NCBI GenBank assembly: GCA_947593515.1
Contig: CANQDQ010000016.1
Location: 1-46,312, forward strand
DNA: 46,312 nt
Source of the DNA: an uncultured Bacteroidales bacterium
GTDB taxonomy: Bacteria; Bacteroidota; Bacteroidia; Bacteroidales; UBA11471
Direction of reading: 5' to 3'
Part shown: positions 18,383-26,593 of the stretch, piece by piece
How the letters are laid out: every line of letters begins with the position of its first letter
How positions within the stretch are numbered: the stretch's first letter is position 1
Position numbers and translations under genes: made by a program
The notes under the pieces: generated by a model
Seen by the model: only the letters and a program-made list of their open reading frames with translations
What the model was told of the DNA's origin: nothing
Database searches by the model: none

Positions 18383-19852
18383 ATGTTGCGAAAAATACGA
18401 ATCGTCGCCGCCGTACTCTGTTTCGGACTTATCACGCTGCTGTTTCTCGACTTCACGGGAACGCTGCACGCGTGGTTCGGCTGGCTGGCGAAAATCCAAT
18501 TCCTGCCGGCGCTGCTCTCTCTGAATGTCGCCGTCGTGGCGGTGCTTCTCGTGCTGACGCTGCTGCTCGGACGGGTGTATTGCTCGGTGATATGTCCGTT
18601 GGGCGTGCTGCAAGACGGCATTTCGTGGATTGCCGGCAAACGGAAGAAAAACCGCTTCCGCTACTCCCGCGCCCTGTCGTGGCTGCGCTACGGCGTGCTG
18701 GCGGTATTCATTGCCGCCCTCATCGGCGGCATATCGTCGATAGTGGCACTGCTGGCACCGTACAGCGCTTACGGACGCATCGCCTCCAACCTTTTCGCGC
18801 CGATTTACCAATGGGGAAACAACCTGCTCGCCTATGCCGCCGAACGCTTCGACAGCTATCTGTTCTACTCGACCGACGTGTGGGTGAAAAGCATTTCTAC
18901 GTTCGCCGTCGCCACCGCAACTTTCGTCATACTTGCCGTGCTGGCGTGGCGCAACGGGCGCACCTATTGCAACACCATCTGTCCGGTAGGCACGGTGCTG
19001 GGATTCGTATCGCGCTATGCGTGGCTGCGCCCCGTCATCGACACGACGAAATGCAACGGCTGCGGCAAATGCGCCCGTAACTGCAAGGCATCGTGCATCG
19101 ACAGCAAAGCGCATGAAATCGATTACAGCCGCTGCGTCGCATGCATGGACTGCTTGGCGAATTGCAAGCAGCACGCCATTTCGTATGCCCCCTATCGGAA
19201 AAGGGCGAATGACGCCGCGACGGAAAATCCGGAAACGGGGCGCCGCCACTTCTTGGTGGCAGCCGGTTTGCTGGCAGCGGGTGTCGTCGAAGCGCAGGAA
19301 AAAACGGTCGATGGCGGACTTGCCGCCATTGCCGACAAGAAATCGCCAAAACGCCATACGCCCATCGTACCGCCCGGAGCCGGAAGCCTGCGCCAAATGG
19401 CGCAGCACTGCACGGCGTGCCAGTTGTGCGTATCGGTGTGCCCCACGCAAGTGTTGCGTCCGTCGCATGAGTTGGCTACGTTCATGCAGCCCGAGTCTTC
19501 ATACGAACGCGGGTATTGCCGTCCCGAATGCACGAAATGTTCGGACGTGTGCCCCGCCGGCGCCATAAAACCGCTCACCGTCGCCGAAAAATCGGCGGTG
19601 CAGATAGGTCATGCCGTGTGGATAAAAGAAAACTGCATACCGCTCACCGACGGCGTAATGTGCGGAAACTGCGCCCGCCACTGCCCCGCCGGCGCCATAC
19701 AAATGGTGGACTCCGGCAAGGGCGGCGACCTCAAAATACCGGTCGTCAACGAGGAACGCTGCATCGGCTGCGGCGCGTGCGAAAATCTCTGCCCCGCCCG
19801 TCCGTTCAGCGCCATTTATGTGGAGGGACACGAGCAGCATCGTATCATTTAA
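18383..19852 (+). CDS. Membrane-bound polyferredoxin, NapH-like with fused Fe-S tail
   Basis: The 489-residue protein has four or so N-terminal helices bearing two NapH-type CxxxCP motifs (YCSVICP and YCNTICP), then two 4Fe-4S motifs (CNGCGKC, CVACMDC). At residues 287-291 comes RRHFL followed by a hydrophobic stretch (VAAGLLAAGVVEAQ), which looks like an internal twin-arginine or membrane segment. A second ferredoxin region with four cysteine clusters follows (CTACQLC, CTKCSDVC, CGNCARHC, CIGCGAC). The layout resembles NapH joined to NapG, which would pass electrons from quinol through the membrane to the periplasm. The likely partner is the Fe-S aldo/keto reductase encoded 15 bases downstream. 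The electron acceptor is unknown. Confidence 0.85.
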   Translation: MLRKIRIVAAVLCFGLITLLFLDFTGTLHAWFGWLAKIQFLPALLSLNVAVVAVLLVLTLLLGRVYCSVICPLGVLQDGISWIAGKRKKNRFRYSRALSWLRYGVLAVFIAALIGGISSIVALLAPYSAYGRIASNLFAPIYQWGNNLLAYAAERFDSYLFYSTDVWVKSISTFAVATATFVILAVLAWRNGRTYCNTICPVGTVLGFVSRYAWLRPVIDTTKCNGCGKCARNCKASCIDSKAHEIDYSRCVACMDCLANCKQHAISYAPYRKRANDAATENPETGRRHFLVAAGLLAAGVVEAQEKTVDGGLAAIADKKSPKRHTPIVPPGAGSLRQMAQHCTACQLCVSVCPTQVLRPSHELATFMQPESSYERGYCRPECTKCSDVCPAGAIKPLTVAEKSAVQIGHAVWIKENCIPLTDGVMCGNCARHCPAGAIQMVDSGKGGDLKIPVVNEERCIGCGACENLCPARPFSAIYVEGHEQHRII

Positions 19853-19867
19853 GAAAATCGCGCTCTT

Positions 19868-21253
19868 ATGGATAAACATACGAAAACAGACCTGAATCGT
19901 CGGGACTTTTTGAAAGTACTGGGAGCAGGTGCAGCGACGGCGGCACTCTACGGCTGCCATGCCGGCAATCCGTCGGGTAAAGTCGACGGTTCCGTACCGG
20001 AGGGCAGCATGACCTACCGCATCAATCCGCACACGGGCGACAAGGTGTCGCTGCTGGGTTACGGCTGTATGCGCTGGCCGGAAATTTCTTCGGGAGAACA
20101 CAAACACGAAATAGACCAAGAGGCGGTGAACCGCTTAGTCGACTATGCCATAGCGCACGGCGTCAATTACTTCGATACGTCGCCCGCCTACTGTCGCGGA
20201 TTTTCGGAGCGGGCAACGGGCATCGCCCTGAGCCGCTACCCGCGCAACAGCTATTACATCGCCACCAAACTGTCGAACTTCGCCCCTTCCACATGGAGCC
20301 GCGAGGCATCGATAGCCATGTACCGCAAATCGTTCGAGGAGTTGCAGACCGACTATATCGACTACCTGCTGCTGCACGGCGTAGGCATGGGCGGCATGGA
20401 GGCGTTCGACAACCGCTACACGAAAAACGGCATGCTCAATTTCCTGCTTGCCGAGCGTGAAGCCGGTCGTATTCGCAATCTCGGATTTTCCTACCACGGC
20501 GACGTCGAAGTGTTCGACTACCTGCTTTCGCGCCACGATGAAATAAAGTGGGATTTCGTGCAGATACAGCTCAATTACGTCGATTGGAAACACGCCAAAG
20601 AGGTTAACACCCGCAACACCGATGCGGAGTATCTGTACGGTGAACTCGAAAAGCGGGGCATTCCTGCCGTCATCATGGAACCGCTGTTAGGCGGTCGGCT
20701 CTCGAAAGTACACGACCACATCGTGGCCAAACTGAAACAACGGGACCCCGACGCAAGCGTCGCTTCGTGGGCATTCCGCTTCGCCGGCTCGCCGGAAGGG
20801 GTATTGACCGTATTGAGCGGCATGACCTATATGGAGCACCTGCAAGACAACGTGCGCACCTTTTCGCCGCTCGTGCCGCTTACCGACAGCGACAAGGCGT
20901 TTCTCGAAGAAACGGCGCAGGCAATGCTGCGATACCCGACCATACCCTGCAACGACTGCAAATACTGTATGCCCTGCCCCTACGGGCTGGACATACCGGG
21001 TATCTTGCTCCACTACAACAAGTGCATCAACGAAGGCAATATGCCCGCATCGTCGCAAGCGGCGAATTACCGCACGGCGCGACGGGCATTCCTCGTGGGC
21101 TACGACCGCTCGGTGCCCCGCCTGCGGCAAGCCGACCACTGCATCGGGTGCAACCAATGCGTCGTACACTGCCCGCAGAACATCAACATACCCAAAGAGA
21201 TGCAGCGCATCGACGCTTTCGTCGAAACGCTCAAACAGAACAAAGAATTTTAA
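19868..21253 (+). CDS. Tat-exported aldo/keto reductase with C-terminal 4Fe-4S domain
   Basis: A 461-residue protein with a textbook Tat signal, NRRDFLK at residues 10-16, followed by a hydrophobic core. LYGC at about residue 30 makes a lipoprotein possible. The AKR barrel shows the catalytic tyrosine in DTSPAY, lysine in IATK and histidine in LLLHG. The C-terminal extension has two ferredoxin motifs (CNDCKYCMPC, CIGCNQCVVHC). Such AKR-ferredoxin proteins are common in anaerobes; their substrates are mostly unknown. It is export-linked to tatA-tatC encoded 2 kb downstream and preceded by a membrane polyferredoxin, suggesting a periplasmic reductase fed by the quinone pool. Confidence 0.88.
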   Translation: MDKHTKTDLNRRDFLKVLGAGAATAALYGCHAGNPSGKVDGSVPEGSMTYRINPHTGDKVSLLGYGCMRWPEISSGEHKHEIDQEAVNRLVDYAIAHGVNYFDTSPAYCRGFSERATGIALSRYPRNSYYIATKLSNFAPSTWSREASIAMYRKSFEELQTDYIDYLLLHGVGMGGMEAFDNRYTKNGMLNFLLAEREAGRIRNLGFSYHGDVEVFDYLLSRHDEIKWDFVQIQLNYVDWKHAKEVNTRNTDAEYLYGELEKRGIPAVIMEPLLGGRLSKVHDHIVAKLKQRDPDASVASWAFRFAGSPEGVLTVLSGMTYMEHLQDNVRTFSPLVPLTDSDKAFLEETAQAMLRYPTIPCNDCKYCMPCPYGLDIPGILLHYNKCINEGNMPASSQAANYRTARRAFLVGYDRSVPRLRQADHCIGCNQCVVHCPQNINIPKEMQRIDAFVETLKQNKEF

Positions 21254-21258
21254 GACGA

Positions 21259-21687
21259 ATGGAACGACTTGTACAACTGCTCCACGACGGGAATTTTTCC
21301 TGCGTGATACGCCACGAAGGGGTAATCCGCGTTTTTACCGGTCGCGGCGTCAGCGACCTCTACACGCTGTTGCAGGAGGAGCCGGCGTTTCTGTATCATT
21401 CCGAAGTTGCCGACAAGGTGGTGGGAAAAGCCGCTGCCGCCCTGATGACTGCGGGTAAGGTAAAAGCGGTAAGCACCGACCTCATCAGCCGCCCGGCACG
21501 CGAATTGCTGCAAGCCGCCGGCATATCCGTAACTTTCGGCGAGGAAACCGACTTCATCAAAAACCGCAGCGGCGACGACCTGTGCCCGTTGGAAAAACGC
21601 TGTCGCACCGCCACCACCGCCGAAGAGTGCCTGCCGTTGATAAAGGAGTTTTTGGAAAATGCGCGCGCAGCGGCAACAAACCGATGA
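21259..21687 (+). CDS. DUF1893 domain protein
   Basis: A 142-residue cytoplasmic protein matching the DUF1893 pattern: an N-terminal CVIRHEGVIRVFTGRGVSDLY, then VVGKAAAALM near the middle and a cysteine pair (CPLEKRC) towards the end. The family has a cytidine-deaminase-like fold but no established activity. The start ATG 21259 lies 5 bases after the aldo/keto reductase stop, so it is in the same operon. It often accompanies Fe-S and DUF362 genes in anaerobes, as far as I recall, which fits this neighbourhood. Confidence 0.78.
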   Translation: MERLVQLLHDGNFSCVIRHEGVIRVFTGRGVSDLYTLLQEEPAFLYHSEVADKVVGKAAAALMTAGKVKAVSTDLISRPARELLQAAGISVTFGEETDFIKNRSGDDLCPLEKRCRTATTAEECLPLIKEFLENARAAATNR

Positions 21688-21738
21688 CCCGCTTTCAAAA
21701 AATATCCGAACCGACCTCCATGTTATCGAATTTATTTC

Positions 21739-21746
21739 TATTTTTG
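21739..21746 (+). promoter_or_regulatory. -7 element ahead of the DUF362 gene
   Basis: TATTTTTG plus C matches the consensus and lies 14 bases before the ATG at 21761. The DUF362-to-tatC genes may therefore also be transcribed from an internal promoter with a very short leader. Confidence 0.5.
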
Positions 21747-21760
21747 CAATAACGACTTAT

Positions 21761-22741
21761 ATGAAAATCATGAAAAAATTTATTATCAGTATATTGACGA
21801 TTATGACACTATCTGTAACGGGAACGAACTCCGCTTTTGCACAAAAACAGTCGGCAAAAGGCAACGCCGACGTACCCAAAGTGTACATGTTCAAAGAGAT
21901 TTCTTCGGAAAATCTGATGAAAATCTACAACGCGCTGGGACGTAAAGCCACCGGCAAAGTCGCCGTAAAAATTTCGACGGGAGAACCGGGCGGGCACAAC
22001 TACCTGCAACCTACCCTCATCAAAGAGTTGGTACAGTCGGTAAACGGCACCATCGTCGAGTGCAACACCGCATACGAAGGCGGTCGGAACGACACGAAAA
22101 ACCACCTCAAAGCCGCAGCCGACCACGGCTTCACGGCTATCGCTCCGGTGGATATCATGGACGCCGACGGCGATACCCCTCTCACCGTAACGGGCGGGAA
22201 ACACCTCAAACAAGATTTCGTGGGCAAACACTACCTCGACTACGATTTCACCATCATACTCTCGCACTTCAAAGGGCACGCGATGGGCGGATTCGGCGGC
22301 GCAATAAAAAATATGTCTATCGGCATCGCCTCTTCCGCAGGCAAATGCTGGATACACACCGCCGGAAAAACGAAAACCGATATTTGGAACAACCTCGCCG
22401 AACAAGACGACTTCCTCGAATCGATGGCAGAAGCCGCCAAATCGGTTGCCGACCACTGCGGCGACAAAATCCTCTACATCAGCGTCGCCAACAGACTGTC
22501 GGTCGATTGCGACTGCGACAACGACCCCGAAGAACCGAAAATGGGCGATATAGGCATTCTCGCCTCGCTCGATCCCGTAGCGCTGGACAAAGCCTGCACC
22601 GACTTGGTGCGCTCGTCGGACGACCCGGGCAAAGCCGACCTGATAGAGCGCATCGACTCGCGGCACGGTATGCACACGCTCGTACACGCCGAAGCCATCG
22701 GACTGGGAAGCCAGCAATACGAATTGGTAAAACTCGATTGA
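21761..22741 (+). CDS. Secreted DUF362 domain protein
   Basis: This 326-residue protein starts with a Sec signal peptide (to about residue 27, ending AFAQ) and is otherwise a DUF362 domain: KVAVKISTGEPGG, ILSHFKGHAMGGFGGAIKN, and the late DCDCDNDPEEP followed by GILASLDPVALDKAC. DUF362 proteins are usually cytoplasmic and often fused to ferredoxins; here there is no ferredoxin motif and export is predicted. The function is unknown. Two in-frame ATGs (21761, 21770) both give a workable signal; I use the first. It sits between Fe-S redox genes and an ECF-S-like gene. Confidence 0.82.
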   Translation: MKIMKKFIISILTIMTLSVTGTNSAFAQKQSAKGNADVPKVYMFKEISSENLMKIYNALGRKATGKVAVKISTGEPGGHNYLQPTLIKELVQSVNGTIVECNTAYEGGRNDTKNHLKAAADHGFTAIAPVDIMDADGDTPLTVTGGKHLKQDFVGKHYLDYDFTIILSHFKGHAMGGFGGAIKNMSIGIASSAGKCWIHTAGKTKTDIWNNLAEQDDFLESMAEAAKSVADHCGDKILYISVANRLSVDCDCDNDPEEPKMGDIGILASLDPVALDKACTDLVRSSDDPGKADLIERIDSRHGMHTLVHAEAIGLGSQQYELVKLD

Positions 22742-22767
22742 AAAAAACATTCTAAATTCCGAATCTT

Positions 22768-23280
22768 ATGCAGACCTCATCTGTCAAATTCTATTCGCTC
22801 GATTTCAATCAAGCAAAAACATACGGCATCGCCGCCCTGTTCGTCATCGGCAACCTGCTGCTGCCGCAGCTGTTCCACCTCGTGCCGCGAGGGGGCAACA
22901 TATGGCTGCCCATCTACTTCTTCACGCTGGTGGGAGCATACAAATACGGCTGGAAAGCGGGATTGCTTACGGCAGTTGCATCGCCCATAGCCAACGCGTT
23001 GCTTTTCGGAATGCCGGCTGTCGCCGCTCTGCCCGCGATACTGCTGAAATCGGTACTGCTTGCCGTCGCTGCGGGATTCGCCGCCGCGCGTTATCACAAA
23101 GCCTCGCTCCTGTTGCTCGCCGCCGTCGTTCTGTTCTACCAGCTTCTCGGCACGGCAGGCGAATGGCTCATGGTCGGCAATCTTTACGATGCCGCTGCCG
23201 ATTTCCGCTTAGGCGTACCCGGAATGCTCGTCCAGATTTTCGGCGGCTACCTGTGTATTAACCATATCATTCGCAAATGA
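22768..23280 (+). CDS. ECF-transporter S-component-like membrane protein
   Basis: A 170-residue protein with about five or six hydrophobic helices and the typical S-component features: LVPRGGNIWLPIYFF in the first third, then GWKAGLLTAVASPIANALLFGMPA. S components bind vitamins or metals for energy-coupling-factor transporters. No ECF A, A' or T gene is next to it, so it would need a shared module encoded elsewhere, or may act alone. The ligand is not evident. Its stop overlaps the tatA ATG (ATGA), so the genes are translationally coupled. Confidence 0.72.
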   Translation: MQTSSVKFYSLDFNQAKTYGIAALFVIGNLLLPQLFHLVPRGGNIWLPIYFFTLVGAYKYGWKAGLLTAVASPIANALLFGMPAVAALPAILLKSVLLAVAAGFAAARYHKASLLLLAAVVLFYQLLGTAGEWLMVGNLYDAAADFRLGVPGMLVQIFGGYLCINHIIRK

Positions 23281-23495
23281 TGAATACCTTGTTATTGATA
23301 GGCGGTATCGGCATACAGGAAATTCTCGTCGTCGCCCTTATCGTGCTGCTGCTCTTCGGCGGCAAAAAAATTCCCGAGCTGATGAAAGGCATCGGCAAGG
23401 GCGTGCGCAGCTTCAAAGAGGGCATGAACGAAACGGAAAAGCCTGCCGACAACGACAAACCCGCTGAAAAACAAGACGAAAACAAGCCGGAATAA
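23277..23495 (+). CDS. tatA: Twin-arginine translocase subunit TatA
   Basis: A 72-residue protein with one N-terminal transmembrane helix (IQEILVVALIVLLLF), the hinge FGGKKIPEL, an amphipathic helix (MKGIGKGVRSFKEG) and an acidic, lysine-rich tail. This is the TatA/TatE pattern; there is no separate TatB in the window, so it probably serves both roles in a two-component system. It forms the pore-like assembly that passes folded Tat substrates. The start overlaps the preceding stop, and its own stop overlaps the tatC start by one base. Confidence 0.92.
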   Translation: MMNTLLLIGGIGIQEILVVALIVLLLFGGKKIPELMKGIGKGVRSFKEGMNETEKPADNDKPAEKQDENKPE

Positions 23496-24289
23496 TGGCG
23501 ACCGAAACAGGCGACAAGCAGAGTTTTTGGGAGCATCTCGACGAGTTGCGTTCCTGTCTGATAAAAATCATCGCTGCCGTTGCCATACTGTTTGTGGCGG
23601 CATTCCTGTTCAAGGAAGAATTGTTTGCCGTCATACTTGCGCCGAAAAACAGCGACTTCATTACCTATAAACTGTTTGCCCGAGTGGGGGAATGGTGGGG
23701 CATTTCGATAGAGCCGTTTTCCGTCGAACTCATCAACACGGGACTGGCACGCCAGTTTACGGCACACATGACGGCAGCCTTGTATGCCGCCGTCGTGTGC
23801 GTTTCGCCGTATGCCCTGTACCAACTGTTCCGATTTGTATCGCCCGCGCTGTATGTAGATGAAAGGCGATACGTCGTCAAAGCCGCGACATACAGCTACC
23901 TGCTGTTTATGGCAGGCGTGCTGCTCTGCTACTTTCTTATCTTTCCGTTGACGTTCCGCTTCTTAGGCACCTATCAGGTAAGCAATGAAGTGGTCAATCT
24001 CATAACGCTGCAATCGTATATGAGTACGCTGCTGATGCTGTCGCTCACGATGGGCATCGTCTTCGAGGTGCCCATACTGTGCTGGCTGTTCGCCCGATTA
24101 GGCATACTCACGCCCGCATTCATGCGCCGCTACCGGCGGCACGCTATCGTAGCGATACTCGTCGTGGCGGCAATCATCACCCCCACTGCCGACGTGTTCA
24201 CGCTCCTGCTCGTGTCGCTGCCCATATATCTGCTCTACGAGGCGAGCATCGGCATCGTGAGCCGCACGGCAAAATCACGCCGCTCCTAA
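23495..24289 (+). CDS. tatC: Sec-independent translocase TatC
   Basis: The 264-residue, six-helix protein recognises twin-arginine signals. Family marks are the N-terminal FWEHLDELRSCL, the FEVPI motif in the fourth helix region, and TPTADVFTLLLVSLPIYLLYE at the end. An enlarged first periplasmic loop (about residues 45-90) is usual for Bacteroidetes TatC. It completes the run that began with two predicted twin-arginine proteins at 18.4-21.3 kb, so machinery and cargo are encoded together. It ends one base from the convergent EamA gene, with no obvious hairpin between. Confidence 0.95.
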   Translation: MATETGDKQSFWEHLDELRSCLIKIIAAVAILFVAAFLFKEELFAVILAPKNSDFITYKLFARVGEWWGISIEPFSVELINTGLARQFTAHMTAALYAAVVCVSPYALYQLFRFVSPALYVDERRYVVKAATYSYLLFMAGVLLCYFLIFPLTFRFLGTYQVSNEVVNLITLQSYMSTLLMLSLTMGIVFEVPILCWLFARLGILTPAFMRRYRRHAIVAILVVAAIITPTADVFTLLLVSLPIYLLYEASIGIVSRTAKSRRS

Positions 24290-24290
24290 C

Positions 24291-25220
24291 CTAATTCATA
24301 CCGTGCGCCTGCCGGGGCAACCGGTGCGCGTCGTTCTCTGCCGCCTCCACCAAATACACACTTCCGAATATCAGCAAAATGGCGCATAACTGCGTCCACG
24401 AAAAATGGTCTTGCCCCACTGCCAACGCAATCACGGTGGTTACGACCAGCATCAAATAATTGTAAATCGACACGACGGTGGTACTGAGGTATTTCAATCC
24501 GATGGGAATCAACAGGTAACTGAACACCGTCGGGAATATCAAAATGAAAGCCAGCGCGGCTATGGGCTGCCACGTCGCCGCATGGGTGAACAGGGCGGAG
24601 TGTCCGGGCGTGCACCACGCCAAGATGACTCCCGGCACGGCAGCTCCGGTAAAGACGTATTTCATGAGCGTAATCGTGCCGACGCTTTTCAATAGTTTGT
24701 TGCTCACCAACAGGTAGCCGGCAAAAAGCAGCGAACAGGCAAAGTTGTAGAGGTCGCCGGCAAGCGGGTCGCTCGCCACATCGGCGCCTTTCTGCGTAAA
24801 GATGCAAAGCAGTGCGCCGATAAGCCCGCCCAACAGTCCGACGACTTTTTTGGCAGATATTTTTTCGGAAAGAAAAATCGCCGAGAAGAGGAATACCCAT
24901 ATCGGTTGCAGGCTGTTGAATATGGCGCTCGACACGGGCGTCGTCTTGCTTACGCCTGTCAAATAGAGGTACATATAGCCGAACATACCCACCGCTCCGA
25001 GCAGAAGCATCTGCACCCGCCGGCGCACCGTTACGGAAGGCTCTCGGACAAAAAGCGAAATTATCCAGAACGCCGCCGCTCCGAACACGAGGCGTATGGC
25101 AACGCCGACAGCCGGCACGAGCCAAAGGGGCAGCAGAAATTTCAACGCATTGACATTCACGCCCGCAAACACGCGGGAAACAATCATCGCCAAGTTGGCT
25201 TCCCATTTTTTATTTTGCAT
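24291..25220 (-). CDS. EamA-family (DMT) transporter
   Basis: A 309-residue membrane protein with ten predicted helices arranged as two EamA repeats, the second opening near LYNFACSLLFAGYLLVSNKLLK. The typical SSAIFNSLQPIWVFLFSAIFLSEKIS motif appears in the first half. DMT proteins export or import amino acids, nucleosides and other small metabolites; the substrate is not readable here. It starts 6 bases after an MFS gene on the same strand and is probably co-transcribed with it. Confidence 0.88.
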   Translation of the reverse strand: MQNKKWEANLAMIVSRVFAGVNVNALKFLLPLWLVPAVGVAIRLVFGAAAFWIISLFVREPSVTVRRRVQMLLLGAVGMFGYMYLYLTGVSKTTPVSSAIFNSLQPIWVFLFSAIFLSEKISAKKVVGLLGGLIGALLCIFTQKGADVASDPLAGDLYNFACSLLFAGYLLVSNKLLKSVGTITLMKYVFTGAAVPGVILAWCTPGHSALFTHAATWQPIAALAFILIFPTVFSYLLIPIGLKYLSTTVVSIYNYLMLVVTTVIALAVGQDHFSWTQLCAILLIFGSVYLVEAAENDAHRLPRQAHGMN

Positions 25221-25226
25221 ACTTCT

Positions 25227-26438
25227 TTATTTTTCAAACAGATGCGTATCGCGCTTCACCCACGCCCACACGATGCAGAGGGCAATCGCCACGATATTGA
25301 AATAGAACGGCGAAAGTACGGTATGCGTGCGGAATATCGCCTGCAACCCGTCGATGATGAAAGGGCAGAGAACTATCGCCACGTAATTCATCGCCATGAC
25401 CCATGCCAGCGCCAGCGTGGTTTTGTCGGGGCGCGCCACCGTCGTGGTCTGGTCGTAAATCATCGGTTGTATCACGCCGTAACCGAATCCCACGCACACG
25501 GCAGCCACATACGAAAGCGCGAGCGACGAAGAGAGCGTAATCGCTATGATGCCGGCAGTCATCAACAACAGGCAAGCCAACTTCGTGTAATTTCCGAATA
25601 TGCGCACCAGAGCAGGCAGGAAAAATCCGGGCGCCATAATCGCCAGAAACAACAGGGAAATCATCAGCCCCGAATCAGCGCTGTCCACTCCCCGCGCCTC
25701 CGCCAGAAAAGGAATATTGAGTATGACGACCATAGCGATATAGGTAACCGCTCCGTAAAACAGCATCAACGGAACGAGCCGGCGCACGTCGATGCCGCTG
25801 CGACCGTACTCGATGCGGTGGCGCGTCTGCTGCGGAAGGGCGGGAATAGGCTCGTTATCGCCGGCTGTCAGCGCCTTGCGCAGCGGCATCGTCAAGAACA
25901 GCGAAACAAGGGGCAGCAGATAGACGACGAAAGGCAGATGCCAGTTTATGTCTGCCAGAAAGCCCGCCACCGCCGTAACGATGACCAACGTAAGATTGGT
26001 TATCGCCGAACTCAAACCGAATTGTTTCGTGCGGTATTTGCCGATGAAGAATCGGGAAATCAAACCGGTCGAAAGCGGCACGATAAGTCCCGAACCCGCA
26101 CCCAGCAGCACACTGACCGCCAAGAGCTGCCACATCTTCTGCGAGAGCAGATAGAGCACGCCGCTCAAAGCAAAAATTATCAACCCGATGCGCAGCATGG
26201 GAAGAATGCCGATTTTCACCGTCAATTTGCCCGAAAGCAGTATGAAAGGTATGATAAGCAGCGACGGCAGGGTCGATAACATTTCGATACTCAACTCCGA
26301 CGAATGCGGAAAGAGCACAGACATTTTTCCCAAAATAGGCGATACAGCCAAGCCCGGCAGCGCATTCAGCGCCGAGACAGACCAAATGGCGACAAGCGTA
26401 ACCAGCGGCAACGCCTTTTGTCCGGTTTTTATTTTCAT
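25227..26438 (-). CDS. Major facilitator superfamily transporter
   Basis: A 403-residue, twelve-helix MFS permease. The cytoplasmic loop between helices 2 and 3 reads SGKLTVKIGILPMLRIG, an MFS motif-A-like pattern. A central loop (about residues 190-215) splits the two six-helix halves. It resembles drug or metabolite exporters, but no substrate can be assigned. It is the first gene of a two-gene leftward operon with the EamA transporter, diverging from the glutamate decarboxylase gene 155 bases away. Confidence 0.88.
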   Translation of the reverse strand: MKIKTGQKALPLVTLVAIWSVSALNALPGLAVSPILGKMSVLFPHSSELSIEMLSTLPSLLIIPFILLSGKLTVKIGILPMLRIGLIIFALSGVLYLLSQKMWQLLAVSVLLGAGSGLIVPLSTGLISRFFIGKYRTKQFGLSSAITNLTLVIVTAVAGFLADINWHLPFVVYLLPLVSLFLTMPLRKALTAGDNEPIPALPQQTRHRIEYGRSGIDVRRLVPLMLFYGAVTYIAMVVILNIPFLAEARGVDSADSGLMISLLFLAIMAPGFFLPALVRIFGNYTKLACLLLMTAGIIAITLSSSLALSYVAAVCVGFGYGVIQPMIYDQTTTVARPDKTTLALAWVMAMNYVAIVLCPFIIDGLQAIFRTHTVLSPFYFNIVAIALCIVWAWVKRDTHLFEK

Positions 26439-26555
26439 GACGAATGTTTCTCTGCAAAACAGATAAGACCCGCCATAGGTTCACGCAACCCGCCCGCCGG
26501 CACAATAAATCGGAAAAAATAAACCATTTAGGCGTTGAAGCGTTTGTTTGTCGGG

Positions 26556-26568
26556 ACGGATATTCCGT
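26556..26568. promoter_or_regulatory. Small dyad upstream of glutamate decarboxylase
   Basis: ACGGA-TAT-TCCGT is an imperfect palindrome 25 bases before the gadB start, in a region with two TTTG motifs (26543-26550) but no consensus -7 box. It may be an operator or a chance match. Confidence 0.2.
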
Positions 26569-26593
26569 TTTCAGCAACTAAAAAACATTTACA

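Noticed and set aside
24906..26279. 457-codon plus-strand frame across two transporter genes
   Set aside because: It spans the gap between two genuine minus-strand membrane genes and has the Arg/His/Gln composition of an antisense shadow.
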